Shown in pieces: positions 1-8,811 of a stretch of DNA of 64,000 bases. A program made the translations under genes and the position numbers. The notes below the pieces were generated by a model. That model made no database searches and was not told where the DNA came from. It saw only the letters and a program-made list of their open reading frames with translations. The DNA is from Salegentibacter salinarum (lineage in GTDB: Bacteria; Bacteroidota; Bacteroidia; Flavobacteriales; Flavobacteriaceae): positions 186,001 through 250,000 of the forward strand of contig NZ_FUZC01000006.1 of NCBI RefSeq assembly GCF_900168115.1, written 5' to 3'. Positions within the stretch are counted from its first letter, which is position 1. The number at the start of each line of letters is the position of its first letter.

Positions 1-141
1 CTTGGGAAATCTAGAAAAGCATATTCAGATTTGAAAATGGCTCACGCAGTTTCGCCATTAGAGAACCCAATACAGCTTAGAGCTGTACGAAGAACTATAG
101 CGAGACTTGCTACAGAGTTAACTAAAAGAGAACAACAATAA
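1..141 (+). CDS. rpmC: 50S ribosomal protein L29, C-terminal part
   Basis: The window opens inside this gene; frame 1 reads LGKSRKAYSDLKMAHAVSPL and continues to a TAA at 139-141, giving 46 residues. The alternating helix pattern with the ending ATELTKREQQ is the C-terminal half of L29, which sits at the polypeptide exit tunnel of the large subunit. Its place directly before rpsQ is the conserved S10/spc order. The start lies outside the window, so the full length cannot be judged. Confidence 0.93.
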   Translation, partial: LGKSRKAYSDLKMAHAVSPLENPIQLRAVRRTIARLATELTKREQQ

Positions 142-159
142 GTGTTATTCTGCTGAAAG

Positions 160-417
160 ATGGAAAAAAGAAATTTAAGAAAAGAGCGTATAGGCGTTGT
201 TACAAGTAATAAAATGCAGAAATCTATAGTGGTTTCTGAAGTTAAGAAAGTAAAACACCCTATGTATGGAAAATTCGTTTTAAAAACGAAAAAATACGTA
301 GCGCACGACGAAACAAACGACTGCAACGAAGGAGATACAGTAAGGATCATGGAAACAAGACCTTTAAGTAAATCTAAATGTTGGAGATTAGTAGAAATAA
401 TTGAAAGAGCGAAGTAA
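160..417 (+). CDS. rpsQ: 30S ribosomal protein S17
   Basis: Eighty-five residues, the normal S17 length. The motifs [14 protein letters not shown] and [23 protein letters not shown] are the family hallmark of this OB-fold primary 16S rRNA-binding protein. It starts 18 nt after rpmC, and its TAA shares its last base with the rplN ATG (taATG), indicating translational coupling within the S10/spc operon. No Shine-Dalgarno is obvious; the leader is A-rich, as usual in Bacteroidota. Confidence 0.97.
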   Translation: MEKRNLRKERIGVVTSNKMQKSIVVSEVKKVKHPMYGKFVLKTKKYVAHDETNDCNEGDTVRIMETRPLSKSKCWRLVEIIERAK

Positions 418-785
418 TGGTACAACAAGAGTCTAGACTAAGAGTAGCAGACAATACCGGGGCAAAAGAAGTTTTGACCATACGTGTATTGGGCGGTACA
501 AAGAAAAGATACGCTTCTGTTGGGGACAAAATAGTTGTCAGCGTTAAAGAAGCTACACCTAACGGAAATATCAAAAAAGGTGCAGTTTCAACAGCAGTTG
601 TTGTTCGTACCAAGAAAGAAGTGCGCAGGCAAGACGGGTCTTATATCCGTTTTGATGATAATGCCTGTGTATTACTAAACCCTACCGGAGAAATGCGCGG
701 AACTCGTGTATTTGGCCCGGTTGCGAGAGAACTTCGTGATAAGCAATTCATGAAAATTGTATCATTGGCACCAGAGGTGCTTTAA
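417..785 (+). CDS. rplN: 50S ribosomal protein L14
   Basis: At 122 residues this has the usual L14 length. [20 protein letters not shown] at the N-terminus and the ending [20 protein letters not shown] are near-invariant in bacteria. L14 binds 23S rRNA at the subunit interface and forms bridges to 16S rRNA; it is also the docking site for RsfS in other bacteria. It overlaps the rpsQ stop by one base and is followed after 12 nt by rplX. Confidence 0.98.
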   Translation: MVQQESRLRVADNTGAKEVLTIRVLGGTKKRYASVGDKIVVSVKEATPNGNIKKGAVSTAVVVRTKKEVRRQDGSYIRFDDNACVLLNPTGEMRGTRVFGPVARELRDKQFMKIVSLAPEVL

Positions 786-797
786 TACATTAACAAG

Positions 798-1109
798 ATG
801 AGAAAGCTTAAAATAAAGACTGGAGATACTGTAAGAGTTATTGCCGGAGACCATAAAGGTCAGGAAGGTAAAGTTCAAAAAGTTCTCATAGATAAGAATA
901 AAGCCATCGTGGAAGGTGTAAACACTATCTCTAAACATGAGAAGCCAAGTGCATCTAACCCACAAGGTGGTATTGTAAAGAAAGAAGCTCCTATTCATAT
1001 TTCTAACCTTTCTTTGTTAGACAAAGATGGTAATACTACCAGAGTTGGATATAAAGAAGAGGATGGAAAGAAAGTAAGATTTTCCAAAAAATCTAATGAA
1101 GTAATTTAG
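798..1109 (+). CDS. rplX: 50S ribosomal protein L24
   Basis: A 103-residue protein with an N-terminal KOW motif ([20 protein letters not shown], about residues 7-26) and the segment [20 protein letters not shown] that follows it in L24. L24 is an assembly-initiator protein that binds the 5' domain of 23S rRNA near the exit tunnel. It sits between rplN and rplE in the standard spc order and is separated from rplE by only 2 nt. Confidence 0.97.
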   Translation: MRKLKIKTGDTVRVIAGDHKGQEGKVQKVLIDKNKAIVEGVNTISKHEKPSASNPQGGIVKKEAPIHISNLSLLDKDGNTTRVGYKEEDGKKVRFSKKSNEVI

Positions 1110-1111
1110 TT

Positions 1112-1663
1112 ATGGCATACGTACCAAGACTTAGATCAGAATATGCAGAGCGAGTAAAGCCTGCATTAAAAGAAGAATTTAGCTATGCTAACGTAATGGA
1201 GATCCCAAAACTTGAAAAAATAGTTTTGAGCCGTGGCGTTGGTGCAGCTGTAGCAGATAAAAAGCTAATTGACCATGCTGTAGATGAACTTTCTACAATT
1301 ACCGGTCAAAAAGCGGTGCAAACCATTTCTAAAAAGGATGTTGCTTCATTCAAACTTCGTAAAGGAATGCCAATTGGGGCAAAAGTTACTTTACGAGGAT
1401 ACAGAATGTACGAATTCTTAGATCGTTTAATAACATCAGCACTTCCACGTGTTCGTGATTTTAACGGGATTAAGGCAAATGGTTTTGATGGTAGAGGAAA
1501 CTATAATTTAGGTGTTACTGAACAAATCATCTTTCCGGAGATCGATATTGATAAGGTAAACCGAATTAATGGTATGGATATCACCTTCGTAACTACTGCA
1601 AAGACCGATAAAGAAGCGAAATCATTGTTAACCGAACTAGGATTACCTTTTAAAAAGAATTAA
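1112..1663 (+). CDS. rplE: 50S ribosomal protein L5
   Basis: 183 residues, typical of L5, the 5S rRNA-binding protein of the central protuberance that contacts S13 through bridge B1b. Diagnostic segments are [52 protein letters not shown] and [18 protein letters not shown]. It lies between rplX and rpsN with 2-nt gaps on both sides. In E. coli the S8 repressor site is at the start of rplE; no equivalent hairpin stands out here, whereas one lies directly before rpsH. Confidence 0.98.
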   Translation: MAYVPRLRSEYAERVKPALKEEFSYANVMEIPKLEKIVLSRGVGAAVADKKLIDHAVDELSTITGQKAVQTISKKDVASFKLRKGMPIGAKVTLRGYRMYEFLDRLITSALPRVRDFNGIKANGFDGRGNYNLGVTEQIIFPEIDIDKVNRINGMDITFVTTAKTDKEAKSLLTELGLPFKKN

Positions 1664-1665
1664 TT

Positions 1666-1935
1666 ATGGCTAAAGAATCAATGAAAGCCCGTGAGGTGAA
1701 GAGACAAAAAATGGTAAAAAAGTATGCTGAAAAGCGCGCTGCTCTTAAAGAGGCAGGTGACTTTGAAGGTTTACAGAAATTACCAAAAAATTCTTCTCCT
1801 GTACGTTTGCATAACCGTTGTAAGCTAACTGGTAGGCCAAAAGGTTATATGAGACAGTTTGGTCTTTCTCGTGTAATGTTTAGAGAAATGGCTAATAAGG
1901 GATTAATTCCTGGAGTTAGAAAAGCTAGTTGGTAA
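1666..1935 (+). CDS. rpsN: 30S ribosomal protein S14, zinc-free form
   Basis: 89 residues, matching the longer C-minus S14 type; the zinc form is about 61 residues with CxxC pairs. Here only one Cys is present ([20 protein letters not shown]) and the zinc ribbon is absent. The C-terminus [11 protein letters not shown] is typical. S14 binds the 30S head. A 66-nt gap with a hairpin separates it from rpsH, unusually wide for this tightly packed operon. Confidence 0.97.
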   Translation: MAKESMKAREVKRQKMVKKYAEKRAALKEAGDFEGLQKLPKNSSPVRLHNRCKLTGRPKGYMRQFGLSRVMFREMANKGLIPGVRKASW

Positions 1936-1953
1936 AATTATAAATTGGTTGAA

Positions 1954-1981
1954 GGTTCTCCCGAGTGACGGGACGAAAACC
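1954..1981 (+). promoter_or_regulatory. Hairpin between rpsN and rpsH, possible S8 leader
   Basis: GGTT (1954-1957) can pair with AACC (1978-1981) and TCCCG (1959-1963) with CGGGA (1969-1973). This leaves an asymmetric internal loop (C against CGAA) and a 5-nt apical loop AGTGA. There is no U-tract, so it is not a terminator. It sits 20 nt before the rpsH ATG in the only wide gap of this part of the operon. Autogenous binding by S8 is known in E. coli at another position; assigning that role here is inference. Confidence 0.4.
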
Positions 1982-2001
1982 ACATCCGCAAATTAAGATA
2001 G

Positions 2002-2403
2002 ATGAATACAGATCCTATTGCAGATTATTTGACAAGAGTTAGGAACGCTGTGGCTGCAAACCACAGGGTGGTAGAGATACCAGCTTCTAACCTTAAAAAG
2101 GAAATTACAAAAATATTATTCGATCAGGGATATATTCTTAGTTACAAGTTTGATGATGATGCTAGTGCCCAGGGAACAATTAAAATTGCCCTTAAGTATG
2201 ACAAAATCACAAAAGAGCCTGTAATTAAAGATATCCAGAGAATAAGTAAACCTGGTTTACGTAAGTATTCCGGCGCTGACGAATTGCCACGTATCTTAAA
2301 TGGTCTTGGTATCGCTATAGTTTCTACTTCTCACGGTGTAATGACCGGGAAGCAGGCTAAAGCCGAGAAAGTTGGTGGTGAAGTATTGTGTTACGTTTAC
2401 TAA
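2002..2403 (+). CDS. rpsH: 30S ribosomal protein S8
   Basis: 133 residues. MNTDPIADYLTRVRNAVAAN at the start and STSHGVMTGKQAKAEKVGGE at the C-terminus are the S8 signatures. S8 is a primary binder of the 16S central domain and the translational repressor of the spc operon in E. coli. The gene starts after a 66-nt gap that holds a hairpin and is followed after 19 nt by rplF. Confidence 0.98.
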   Translation: MNTDPIADYLTRVRNAVAANHRVVEIPASNLKKEITKILFDQGYILSYKFDDDASAQGTIKIALKYDKITKEPVIKDIQRISKPGLRKYSGADELPRILNGLGIAIVSTSHGVMTGKQAKAEKVGGEVLCYVY

Positions 2404-2422
2404 TACTTAAAAGACTAAAGAA

Positions 2423-2965
2423 ATGTCAAGAATAGGTAAAAACCCAATTACAATTCCAGAAGGTGTAAATGTAGACCTTAAAGACGGCGTTGTAACGGTA
2501 AAAGGAAAATTAGGAGAACTTAAGCAGGAAATTAACGACATTGATGTGAAAATTGAAGATGGCGTAATTACTTTTGAACGTTCTTCAGAGAAAAGTGATC
2601 AAAAAGCAAAACACGGTCTTTATCGTGCTTTGGTAAACAATATGATTGAAGGAGTATCTAACGGATATACAAAATCTTTAGAATTGGTAGGAGTTGGTTA
2701 TAGAGCTTCTAACCAGGGACAAAAATTAGATTTAGCCGTTGGGTTTTCCCATAATATTGTAATAGATTTGGCACCGGAAGTGAAAGTAGAAGCAATTTCA
2801 GAGAAAGGGAAAAACCCAGTCGTGAAATTAACTTCTTACGATAAACAACTTGTGGGCCAGGTAGCTGCTAAGATACGCTCCTTTAGAGCACCAGAACCTT
2901 ACAAAGGTAAAGGTATCAAGTACGTTGGAGAACAATTACGTAGAAAAGCAGGTAAATCAGCTTAA
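2423..2965 (+). CDS. rplF: 50S ribosomal protein L6
   Basis: 180 residues containing the two tandem L6 domains; MSRIGKNPITIPEGVNVDLK opens domain 1 and the C-terminal signature RAPEPYKGKGIKYVGEQLRR closes domain 2. L6 binds helix 97 of 23S rRNA near the GTPase-associated centre. It is followed after 12 nt by rplR. Nothing unusual is seen. Confidence 0.98.
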   Translation: MSRIGKNPITIPEGVNVDLKDGVVTVKGKLGELKQEINDIDVKIEDGVITFERSSEKSDQKAKHGLYRALVNNMIEGVSNGYTKSLELVGVGYRASNQGQKLDLAVGFSHNIVIDLAPEVKVEAISEKGKNPVVKLTSYDKQLVGQVAAKIRSFRAPEPYKGKGIKYVGEQLRRKAGKSA

Positions 2966-2977
2966 TAAAGTTTAGAT

Positions 2978-3331
2978 ATGGCAGTTTCAAAACAAGATAG
3001 ACGAAATAAGATTAGAAAGCGTGTTCGTAAGTCAATTACGGGTACCGCTAGCCGTCCAAGATTATCTGTATTTAGAAGTAATAAAGAAATTTATGCTCAA
3101 ATTATAGATGACGTAGAAGGAAAAACACTAGCTGCAGCCTCTTCAAGAGATAAAGGCGTATCAGTAGAAGGTGATAAATCCAAACAAGCAGAATTGGTTG
3201 GTAAAGCCCTTGCTGAAAAAGCTTTGAAAGCCGGTGTAGAAACCATTTCTTTTGACAGAGGTGGTTACCTGTATCACGGAAGAGTTAAATCATTAGCAGA
3301 AGGTGCTCGAGAAGGAGGACTAAAATTCTAG
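2978..3331 (+). CDS. rplR: 50S ribosomal protein L18
   Basis: 117 residues with the basic N-terminus [20 protein letters not shown] and the core [21 protein letters not shown], ending in [20 protein letters not shown] as in all bacterial L18. It helps L5 load 5S rRNA onto the central protuberance. It lies 6 nt upstream of rpsE within the spc operon. Confidence 0.98.
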   Translation: MAVSKQDRRNKIRKRVRKSITGTASRPRLSVFRSNKEIYAQIIDDVEGKTLAAASSRDKGVSVEGDKSKQAELVGKALAEKALKAGVETISFDRGGYLYHGRVKSLAEGAREGGLKF

Positions 3332-3337
3332 AAAATT

Positions 3338-3862
3338 ATGTATCAAGATTATAAAAACGTAGAACATGTAAAACCGGGCGGACTTGAATTAAAAGACCGT
3401 TTGGTAGGAGTACAACGTGTGACCAAAGTAACCAAAGGTGGTAGAGCTTTTGGATTTTCTGCTATTGTTGTAGTAGGAGATGAGAATGGTGTTGTAGGGC
3501 AAGGTTTAGGAAAATCTAAAGAAGTTGCCGATGCTATCTCTAAAGCTGTGGAAGATGCAAAGAAGAATTTAGTGCGTATTCCTTTACATAAAGGAAGCCT
3601 TCCTCACGAGCAAAAAGGTAAGTATGGTGGAGCGAGAGTTCTTTTACTACCTGCTGCAACTGGTACCGGGATTATAGCCGGTGGTGCAATTCGTGCCGTA
3701 CTGGAAGCTGTTGGTGTGCATGACGTACTTTCTAAAAACCAGGGGTCTTCAAACCCACACAACGTAGTAAAGGCTACTTTTGATGCGCTGCTTCAATTAA
3801 GAAGTGCAGATACAGTTGCTAAACAACGCGGTATTTCATTAGAAAAGGTTTTTAAAGGATAA
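3338..3862 (+). CDS. rpsE: 30S ribosomal protein S5
   Basis: 174 residues. It has the N-terminal dsRNA-binding-like domain ([20 protein letters not shown]) and the C-terminal domain ([20 protein letters not shown]) of S5, which lines the mRNA entry channel and affects decoding fidelity. It is 8 residues longer than the E. coli protein. It sits between rplR and rpmD in the expected order. Confidence 0.98.
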   Translation: MYQDYKNVEHVKPGGLELKDRLVGVQRVTKVTKGGRAFGFSAIVVVGDENGVVGQGLGKSKEVADAISKAVEDAKKNLVRIPLHKGSLPHEQKGKYGGARVLLLPAATGTGIIAGGAIRAVLEAVGVHDVLSKNQGSSNPHNVVKATFDALLQLRSADTVAKQRGISLEKVFKG

Positions 3863-3875
3863 ATCAAGGAGAAAG

Positions 3876-4058
3876 ATGGGAAAGATAAAAGTTACAAAAG
3901 TAAAGAGTGCAATTAACCGATCTAAAAACCAGAAACTGGTTTTAGAGTCTCTTGGTCTTAAGAAAATTGGCCAGACGGTAGAGCATAACGATACGCCAAA
4001 CATCCTTGGTATGGTAAATAAAGTTAAACATTTAGTTTCCACTGAGGAAACAAAATAA
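3876..4058 (+). CDS. rpmD: 50S ribosomal protein L30
   Basis: A 60-residue L30: MGKIKVTKVKSAINRSKNQK followed by LESLGLKKIGQTVEHNDTPN, the conserved two-part signature. L30 is a small peripheral protein of the large subunit that is missing from some bacteria but kept here. The gene lies 13 nt after rpsE and 9 nt before rplO. Confidence 0.97.
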   Translation: MGKIKVTKVKSAINRSKNQKLVLESLGLKKIGQTVEHNDTPNILGMVNKVKHLVSTEETK

Positions 4059-4067
4059 TAGATTCAC

Positions 4068-4520
4068 ATGGAATTAAATAACTTAAAACCTGCAAAAGGT
4101 TCAGTTAAGAGTAACAACAAGCGTGTTGGCCGTGGAGAAGGATCAGGTAAAGGTGGTACTGCCACCCGTGGTCACAAAGGGGCTAAATCTCGTTCTGGTT
4201 ACTCCAAGAAGATTGGTTTTGAAGGTGGGCAAATGCCACTTCAACGTCGTGTTCCAAAATTTGGTTTCACTAACAGAAATCGTGTAGCATACCAGGGTGT
4301 GAACCTTGATACTTTACAGCGTTTGGTTGATGAAGGTAAAATTAAAGATACTGTAGATGTTGATGCCTTGATCGAAAACGGTCTTGTGAGCAAAAACAAA
4401 CCAGTAAAGATATTAGGTAGAGGTGAATTAAAGGCAAAGTTGAAAATATCTGTTCATAAATTTACAGCCACAGCAAAGGAAGCTATAGAAGCTGCTGGAG
4501 GTGAAGTTGTTACTTTATAA
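4068..4520 (+). CDS. rplO: 50S ribosomal protein L15
   Basis: 150 residues. The extended Gly/Lys-rich N-terminus (VGRGEGSGKGGTATRGHKGA), which threads into 23S rRNA, and KKIGFEGGQMPLQRRVPKFG are definitive. The C-terminal globular domain ends in KFTATAKEAIEAAGGEV. L15 is a late assembly protein. As in most bacteria it directly precedes secY, with an 11-nt gap. Confidence 0.98.
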   Translation: MELNNLKPAKGSVKSNNKRVGRGEGSGKGGTATRGHKGAKSRSGYSKKIGFEGGQMPLQRRVPKFGFTNRNRVAYQGVNLDTLQRLVDEGKIKDTVDVDALIENGLVSKNKPVKILGRGELKAKLKISVHKFTATAKEAIEAAGGEVVTL

Positions 4521-4531
4521 TAGATAGCCAA

Positions 4532-5869
4532 ATGAAATTCATCAATACTATTAAAAATATTTGGAAGATCGAGGAACTAAAAAATAGAATTTTAGTAACC
4601 CTCGGTCTATTATTAGTTTATCGTTTTGGGGCACAGGTTGTGCTTCCCGGGATAGATGCTTCACAGTTATCTAACCTGGCATCCCAAACAGATGGAGGTC
4701 TTTTAGGCCTCTTAAACGCATTTACAGGTGGTGCTTTTTCTAACGCCTCTGTTTTTGCATTGGGAATTATGCCATATATCTCGGCTTCTATTGTAGTGCA
4801 GTTAATGGGTATTGCTATACCTTATTTGCAAAAACTACAAAAAGAAGGAGAGAGCGGTAGACGTAAGATCAATCAGATCACCCGTTGGTTAACTATTGCA
4901 ATTACATTAGTGCAGGGGCCCGGTTATATTTATAACCTTTTTGCTACACTTCCACAGCAAGCCTTTTTATTAGGCGATACTGTTACATTTGTAGCTTCTG
5001 CAGTAGTAATTCTTACTACAGGAACCATTTTCGCAATGTGGCTGGGTGAAAAGATAACCGACAAAGGTATTGGTAATGGTATTTCGCTATTAATTATGGT
5101 AGGTATTATTGCTACTTTACCACAAGCATTTATTCAGGAATTTGCTTCCAGAGTATTTGAATCTAACGGTGGACTTATTATGATTCTTATTGAATTGGTA
5201 ATTTGGTTTGCTATTATTCTAGCTTCGGTAATGTTGGTGATGGCAGTACGCCAAATCCCAGTACAATATGCCAGAAGAACCGCCTCTGGTGGTTACGAGA
5301 AAAACGTATTTGGATCGAGACAGTATATTCCACTTAAGCTGAATGCTTCAGGGGTTATGCCAATTATATTTGCGCAGGCTATTATGTTTATCCCGGCTGC
5401 TGTAGCAGGATTATCAGATTCTGATGCTGCCCAAGGGGTTACCGCTGCCTTTAGCGATATATTTGGATTTTGGTATAATGTAGTATTCGCATTATTAATT
5501 ATTGTATTTACTTACTTCTATACCGCGATTACTGTACCTACCAATAAAATGGCTGATGATCTAAAACGAAGTGGGGGATTTATTCCCGGCATTCGTCCAG
5601 GAACTGAAACCGCCGAGTTTTTAGATAGAATTATGTCTCAAATTACCTTGCCAGGATCTATTTTCCTTGCACTTATTGCTGTGTTCCCGGCGATTGTAGT
5701 GCAACTCTTAGGTGTGCAACAAGGATGGGCATTGTTTTTTGGGGGAACCTCGCTTTTAATTATGGTTGGAGTTGCAATAGATACTATGCAGCAAGTGAAT
5801 TCTTACTTGTTGAATAGACATTACGACGGATTAATGAAAACAGGTAAAAACAGAAAAGCAGTAGCTTAA
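4532..5869 (+). CDS. secY: Protein translocase subunit SecY
   Basis: 445 residues, close to the E. coli length, with about ten membrane segments. The protein-conducting channel is recognised by [20 protein letters not shown] (TM2b), the cytoplasmic loop [29 protein letters not shown] and the C-terminal loop with [20 protein letters not shown]. It forms SecYEG in the inner membrane with partners encoded elsewhere. Placement between rplO and infA is conserved. The gap to infA is 2 nt. Confidence 0.98.
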   Translation: MKFINTIKNIWKIEELKNRILVTLGLLLVYRFGAQVVLPGIDASQLSNLASQTDGGLLGLLNAFTGGAFSNASVFALGIMPYISASIVVQLMGIAIPYLQKLQKEGESGRRKINQITRWLTIAITLVQGPGYIYNLFATLPQQAFLLGDTVTFVASAVVILTTGTIFAMWLGEKITDKGIGNGISLLIMVGIIATLPQAFIQEFASRVFESNGGLIMILIELVIWFAIILASVMLVMAVRQIPVQYARRTASGGYEKNVFGSRQYIPLKLNASGVMPIIFAQAIMFIPAAVAGLSDSDAAQGVTAAFSDIFGFWYNVVFALLIIVFTYFYTAITVPTNKMADDLKRSGGFIPGIRPGTETAEFLDRIMSQITLPGSIFLALIAVFPAIVVQLLGVQQGWALFFGGTSLLIMVGVAIDTMQQVNSYLLNRHYDGLMKTGKNRKAVA

Positions 5870-5871
5870 TT

Positions 5872-6087
5872 ATGGCAAAACAACCGGCAATAGAACAAGA
5901 CGGAACAATTATAGAAGCATTATCTAATGCAATGTTTCGTGTAGAATTGGAAAATGGTCACGTTGTGACAGCTCATATCTCTGGTAAGATGCGTATGCAC
6001 TACATTAAATTGTTGCCTGGAGATAAAGTAAAACTGGAAATGAGCCCTTACGATTTAAGTAAGGCTCGTATAACATACAGATACTAA
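5872..6087 (+). CDS. infA: Translation initiation factor IF-1
   Basis: 71 residues forming a single S1/OB fold: [20 protein letters not shown], the central [20 protein letters not shown] and the ending [16 protein letters not shown]-1 occupies the 30S A site during initiation. It follows secY closely; a 118-nt gap with a promoter and hairpin separates it from rpmJ, so it is probably the last gene of the spc transcription unit proper. Confidence 0.98.
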   Translation: MAKQPAIEQDGTIIEALSNAMFRVELENGHVVTAHISGKMRMHYIKLLPGDKVKLEMSPYDLSKARITYRY

Positions 6088-6093
6088 AAGTAA

Positions 6094-6126
6094 TTTGAGC
6101 TATTTATAAAATTTTCAGTACTTTTG
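6094..6126 (+). promoter_or_regulatory. Promoter for the rpmJ-rplQ group
   Basis: A -33 TTTG (6094-6097) and a -7 TACTTTTG (6119-6126, fits TAnnTTTG) are separated by 21 nt, which matches the Bacteroidota sigma-A consensus. The predicted start near 6133 gives a leader of about 70 nt before rpmJ that includes the perfect hairpin at 6157-6183. It would give the alpha-operon genes their own transcription. Confidence 0.6.
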
Positions 6127-6156
6127 CAACCTGAAAAAATTATGAATGCTGAAATC

Positions 6157-6183
6157 CTGATTTTGAGCCTATTTCAAAATCAG
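6157..6183 (+). promoter_or_regulatory. Perfect 10-bp hairpin in the rpmJ/rpsM leader
   Basis: CTGATTTTGA (6157-6166) and TCAAAATCAG (6174-6183) are exact reverse complements around a 7-nt loop. No run of T follows, so a simple terminator is unlikely. In E. coli, S4 represses this operon through a pseudoknot in the leader before rpsM. A comparable autoregulatory role here is inference from position only. Confidence 0.5.
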
Positions 6184-6205
6184 CGAATTGAAAAAAACTA
6201 AAGAG

Positions 6206-6322
6206 ATGAAAGTTAGAGCATCAGTAAAAAAAAGAAGTGCCGACTGCAAAATTGTACGCAGAAAAGGGCGCCTTTACGTAATTAACAAAAAGAATCCTAG
6301 ATTTAAACAAAGACAAGGCTAA
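6206..6322 (+). CDS. rpmJ: 50S ribosomal protein L36, zinc-free form
   Basis: A 38-residue protein: [20 protein letters not shown], then [18 protein letters not shown]. The start and the ending are universal in L36, but the zinc ligands (three Cys and a His in the C-plus form) are replaced, leaving a single Cys14. This is therefore a C-minus L36. It is the first gene after the internal promoter and lies 2 nt before rpsM. Confidence 0.96.
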   Translation: MKVRASVKKRSADCKIVRRKGRLYVINKKNPRFKQRQG

Positions 6323-6324
6323 TT

Positions 6325-6699
6325 ATGGCAAGAATTGCAGGGGTAGATATACCTAAACAAAAGCGAGGAGTTATAGCATTGACCTATATCTTCGGAATTG
6401 GTAGAAGCAGGGCTCAAAAGATCCTTAGCCAGGCCAAAGTAGATGAAAGCAAAAAAGTTTCAGATTGGGACGATGATGAAATTGGTCGTATCCGTGAAGC
6501 TGTTGGAGAATTTACAATCGAAGGAGAATTACGTACAGAAGTTCAAATGAGTATTAAGCGTCTAATGGATATTGGATGCTATAGAGGTATTCGCCACAGA
6601 AGTGGTTTGCCACTTAGAGGTCAGAGAACCAAAAATAACTCAAGAACCAGAAAAGGTAGAAGAAAAACAGTTGCTAACAAGAAGAAAGCGACTAAATAG
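6325..6699 (+). CDS. rpsM: 30S ribosomal protein S13
   Basis: 124 residues. [20 protein letters not shown] starts the protein, and the helix-two-turn-helix core continues to [20 protein letters not shown] near the C-terminus. The basic tail ([20 protein letters not shown]) reaches the P-site tRNA. S13 bridges to L5 in the 50S subunit. It is followed by rpsK after 8 nt, as in alpha operons. Confidence 0.98.
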   Translation: MARIAGVDIPKQKRGVIALTYIFGIGRSRAQKILSQAKVDESKKVSDWDDDEIGRIREAVGEFTIEGELRTEVQMSIKRLMDIGCYRGIRHRSGLPLRGQRTKNNSRTRKGRRKTVANKKKATK

Positions 6700-6707
6700 T
6701 AAGTAAT

Positions 6708-7094
6708 ATGGCAAAGAAGACAGTTCAAAAAAAGCGTAAAGTAACCGTGGAGTCCGTAGGGCAAGCACACGTTACGGCTTCTTTCAATAACATTATTGTT
6801 TCCCTTACTAATAAAAAGGGTGACGTTATTGCTTGGTCATCTGCAGGAAAAATGGGTTTTAGAGGTTCTAAAAAGAATACTCCTTATGCTGCCCAGTTAG
6901 CTGCAGAAGACGCGTCTAAAGTAGCTCACGAAGCTGGTTTGCGCAAAGTTAAAGTTTACGTTAAAGGGCCGGGGAATGGTAGAGAATCTGCTATTCGTTC
7001 GCTTCATAACAACGGGATTGAAGTAACAGAAATTATTGATGTTACTCCATTACCACACAATGGATGTCGTCCTCCTAAGAGACGTAGAGTTTAA
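6708..7094 (+). CDS. rpsK: 30S ribosomal protein S11
   Basis: 128 residues with the S11 signatures [40 protein letters not shown] and the C-terminal [19 protein letters not shown]11 forms the platform of the 30S subunit near the mRNA exit. An 87-nt gap with potential secondary structure separates it from rpsD. Confidence 0.98.
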   Translation: MAKKTVQKKRKVTVESVGQAHVTASFNNIIVSLTNKKGDVIAWSSAGKMGFRGSKKNTPYAAQLAAEDASKVAHEAGLRKVKVYVKGPGNGRESAIRSLHNNGIEVTEIIDVTPLPHNGCRPPKRRRV

Positions 7095-7117
7095 TAAATA
7101 GTATAATAATAAGAGAG

Positions 7118-7158
7118 GAGTTAAGATTATCGAAGGACAGAGACCTTAATTCATAATC
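7118..7158 (+). promoter_or_regulatory. rpsD leader with two competing pairings
   Basis: The 87-nt gap before rpsD allows GAGTTAAG (7118-7125) to pair with CTTAATTC (7145-7152), including one G-T wobble. Alternatively GATTAT (7125-7130) can pair with ATAATC (7153-7158). The two share base 7125, so they compete or nest into a pseudoknot-like fold. rpsD encodes S4, the autogenous repressor of the alpha operon in other bacteria, so an RNA switch here is plausible but unproven. Confidence 0.35.
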
Positions 7159-7181
7159 CCTTTCTTCTAAATTTAAAATTA

Positions 7182-7787
7182 ATGGCAAGATATACTGGTC
7201 CAAAGACTAAAATAGCCCGTAAATTCGGTGAAGCTATTTTTGGAGACGATAAATCTTTTGAAAAAAGAAATTATCCTCCGGGACAACACGGTAACAACCG
7301 TCGTCGCGGTAAGAAATCTGAATATGCTATCCAGTTAATGGAAAAGCAAAAAGCAAAGTATACTTATGGTATCCTTGAGCGTCAGTTTAGCAATATGTTT
7401 AAAAAAGCTACCAGAGCGCAGGGAATTACCGGTGAAGTTCTACTTCAACTTTGTGAATCACGTCTTGATAACGTAGTTTATAGAATGGGTATTGCCCCAA
7501 CTAGAAGCGCTGCAAGACAATTTGTATCTCACAGGCACATTACAGTAAATGGCGAGTTGGTAAACATACCATCTTACCAATTGAAAGCTGGTGATGTTGT
7601 AAGTGTTCGTGAAAAATCAAAATCTTTACAGGCTATTCAAGATTCACTAGCTAACAATAGCAGTGTTTACGAATGGATTACCTGGAATAACGAAACAAAA
7701 CAAGGAACTTTTGTTTCAGTACCCGGACGTATTCAGATTCCGGAAAACATAAATGAACAATTCATCGTCGAATTATATTCGAAATAA
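7182..7787 (+). CDS. rpsD: 30S ribosomal protein S4
   Basis: 201 residues, with the N-terminal [20 protein letters not shown] and [20 protein letters not shown] and the C-terminal S4 RNA-binding domain ([20 protein letters not shown] then [13 protein letters not shown]). The N-terminal Cys pairs of zinc-type S4 are absent. S4 initiates 30S assembly and represses its own operon in several bacteria. It follows an 87-nt structured gap and precedes rpoA by 20 nt. Confidence 0.98.
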   Translation: MARYTGPKTKIARKFGEAIFGDDKSFEKRNYPPGQHGNNRRRGKKSEYAIQLMEKQKAKYTYGILERQFSNMFKKATRAQGITGEVLLQLCESRLDNVVYRMGIAPTRSAARQFVSHRHITVNGELVNIPSYQLKAGDVVSVREKSKSLQAIQDSLANNSSVYEWITWNNETKQGTFVSVPGRIQIPENINEQFIVELYSK

Positions 7788-7807
7788 TAATTCACAGAAG
7801 TCGTAAT

Positions 7808-8800
7808 ATGGCAATACTAAATTTTCAGAAGCCCGATAAAGTTATAATGATTGATTCAACCGATTTCGAAGGGAAATTTGAATTTCGCCCTTTGGAACCC
7901 GGCTATGGATTAACCGTTGGTAACGCTTTAAGGAGAGTGCTTTTATCTTCGTTAGAAGGTTATGCAATCACTTCAATTCGTATAGAAGGCGTAGATCACG
8001 AATTCTCCGCTATTCCTGGAGTTGTGGAAGACGTAACAGAAATTATCCTGAATCTTAAACAAGTTAGGTTCAAAAGGCAAATTGATGAAATAGATAACGA
8101 AGCCGTTACCATTTCTGTATCTGGAGAAGAACAAATTACTGCCGGTCACTTTCAAAAATTCATTTCAGGCTTTCAGGTACTAAACCCAGATCAGGTTATT
8201 TGTACTGCAGATAAGAAAGTAAACCTGAATATGGAAATGACCATAGAAAAAGGTAGAGGTTATGTTCCGGCCGAAGAAAACAAAAAAGCCAACGCACCTC
8301 TTGGAACTATATTTACCGATTCTATTTATACACCAATAAAGAACGTGAAATATAGCATTGAAAACTACCGTGTAGAGCAAAAAACCGATTACGAAAAATT
8401 GGTTTTTGAAATCGTAAGCGATGGTTCTATACATCCAAAAGATGCACTTACTGAAGCTGCAAAAACACTTATCCACCACTTTATGTTATTCTCAGACGAG
8501 CGTATCACGCTTGAAGCTGATGAAATAGCACAAACTGAAACTTATGACGAAGAATCCCTTCACATGAGACAGTTGCTAAAAACCAAGTTAGTAGATATGG
8601 ATCTTTCAGTAAGAGCTTTAAATTGCTTAAAAGCGGCTGAAGTTGATACCCTGGGAGACCTTGTTTCTTACAATAAAAATGACTTGATGAAGTTTAGAAA
8701 CTTCGGAAAGAAATCTTTGACAGAGCTTGAAGAACTGGTAAGTAACAAAGGACTTAACTTTGGTATGGACCTTTCAAAATATAAATTAGATAAGGACTAA
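7808..8800 (+). CDS. rpoA: DNA-directed RNA polymerase subunit alpha
   Basis: 330 residues. The N-terminal dimerisation domain shows [20 protein letters not shown] and [20 protein letters not shown]. The C-terminal helix-hairpin-helix domain ([20 protein letters not shown] then [17 protein letters not shown]) binds UP elements and activators. The length equals that of the E. coli subunit. It sits between rpsD and rplQ, the standard alpha-operon position, with a hairpin in the 69-nt gap to rplQ. Confidence 0.98.
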   Translation: MAILNFQKPDKVIMIDSTDFEGKFEFRPLEPGYGLTVGNALRRVLLSSLEGYAITSIRIEGVDHEFSAIPGVVEDVTEIILNLKQVRFKRQIDEIDNEAVTISVSGEEQITAGHFQKFISGFQVLNPDQVICTADKKVNLNMEMTIEKGRGYVPAEENKKANAPLGTIFTDSIYTPIKNVKYSIENYRVEQKTDYEKLVFEIVSDGSIHPKDALTEAAKTLIHHFMLFSDERITLEADEIAQTETYDEESLHMRQLLKTKLVDMDLSVRALNCLKAAEVDTLGDLVSYNKNDLMKFRNFGKKSLTELEELVSNKGLNFGMDLSKYKLDKD

Positions 8801-8811
8801 TATATAAGTAG

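Noticed and set aside
42-428. 128-codon minus-strand reading frame over rpmC/rpsQ
   Set aside because: It is antisense to two certain ribosomal protein genes and has no recognisable protein features.
6157-6183. Terminator after infA
   Set aside because: The stem is followed by CGAATTG and an A-run rather than T residues, and it lies downstream of a good promoter.
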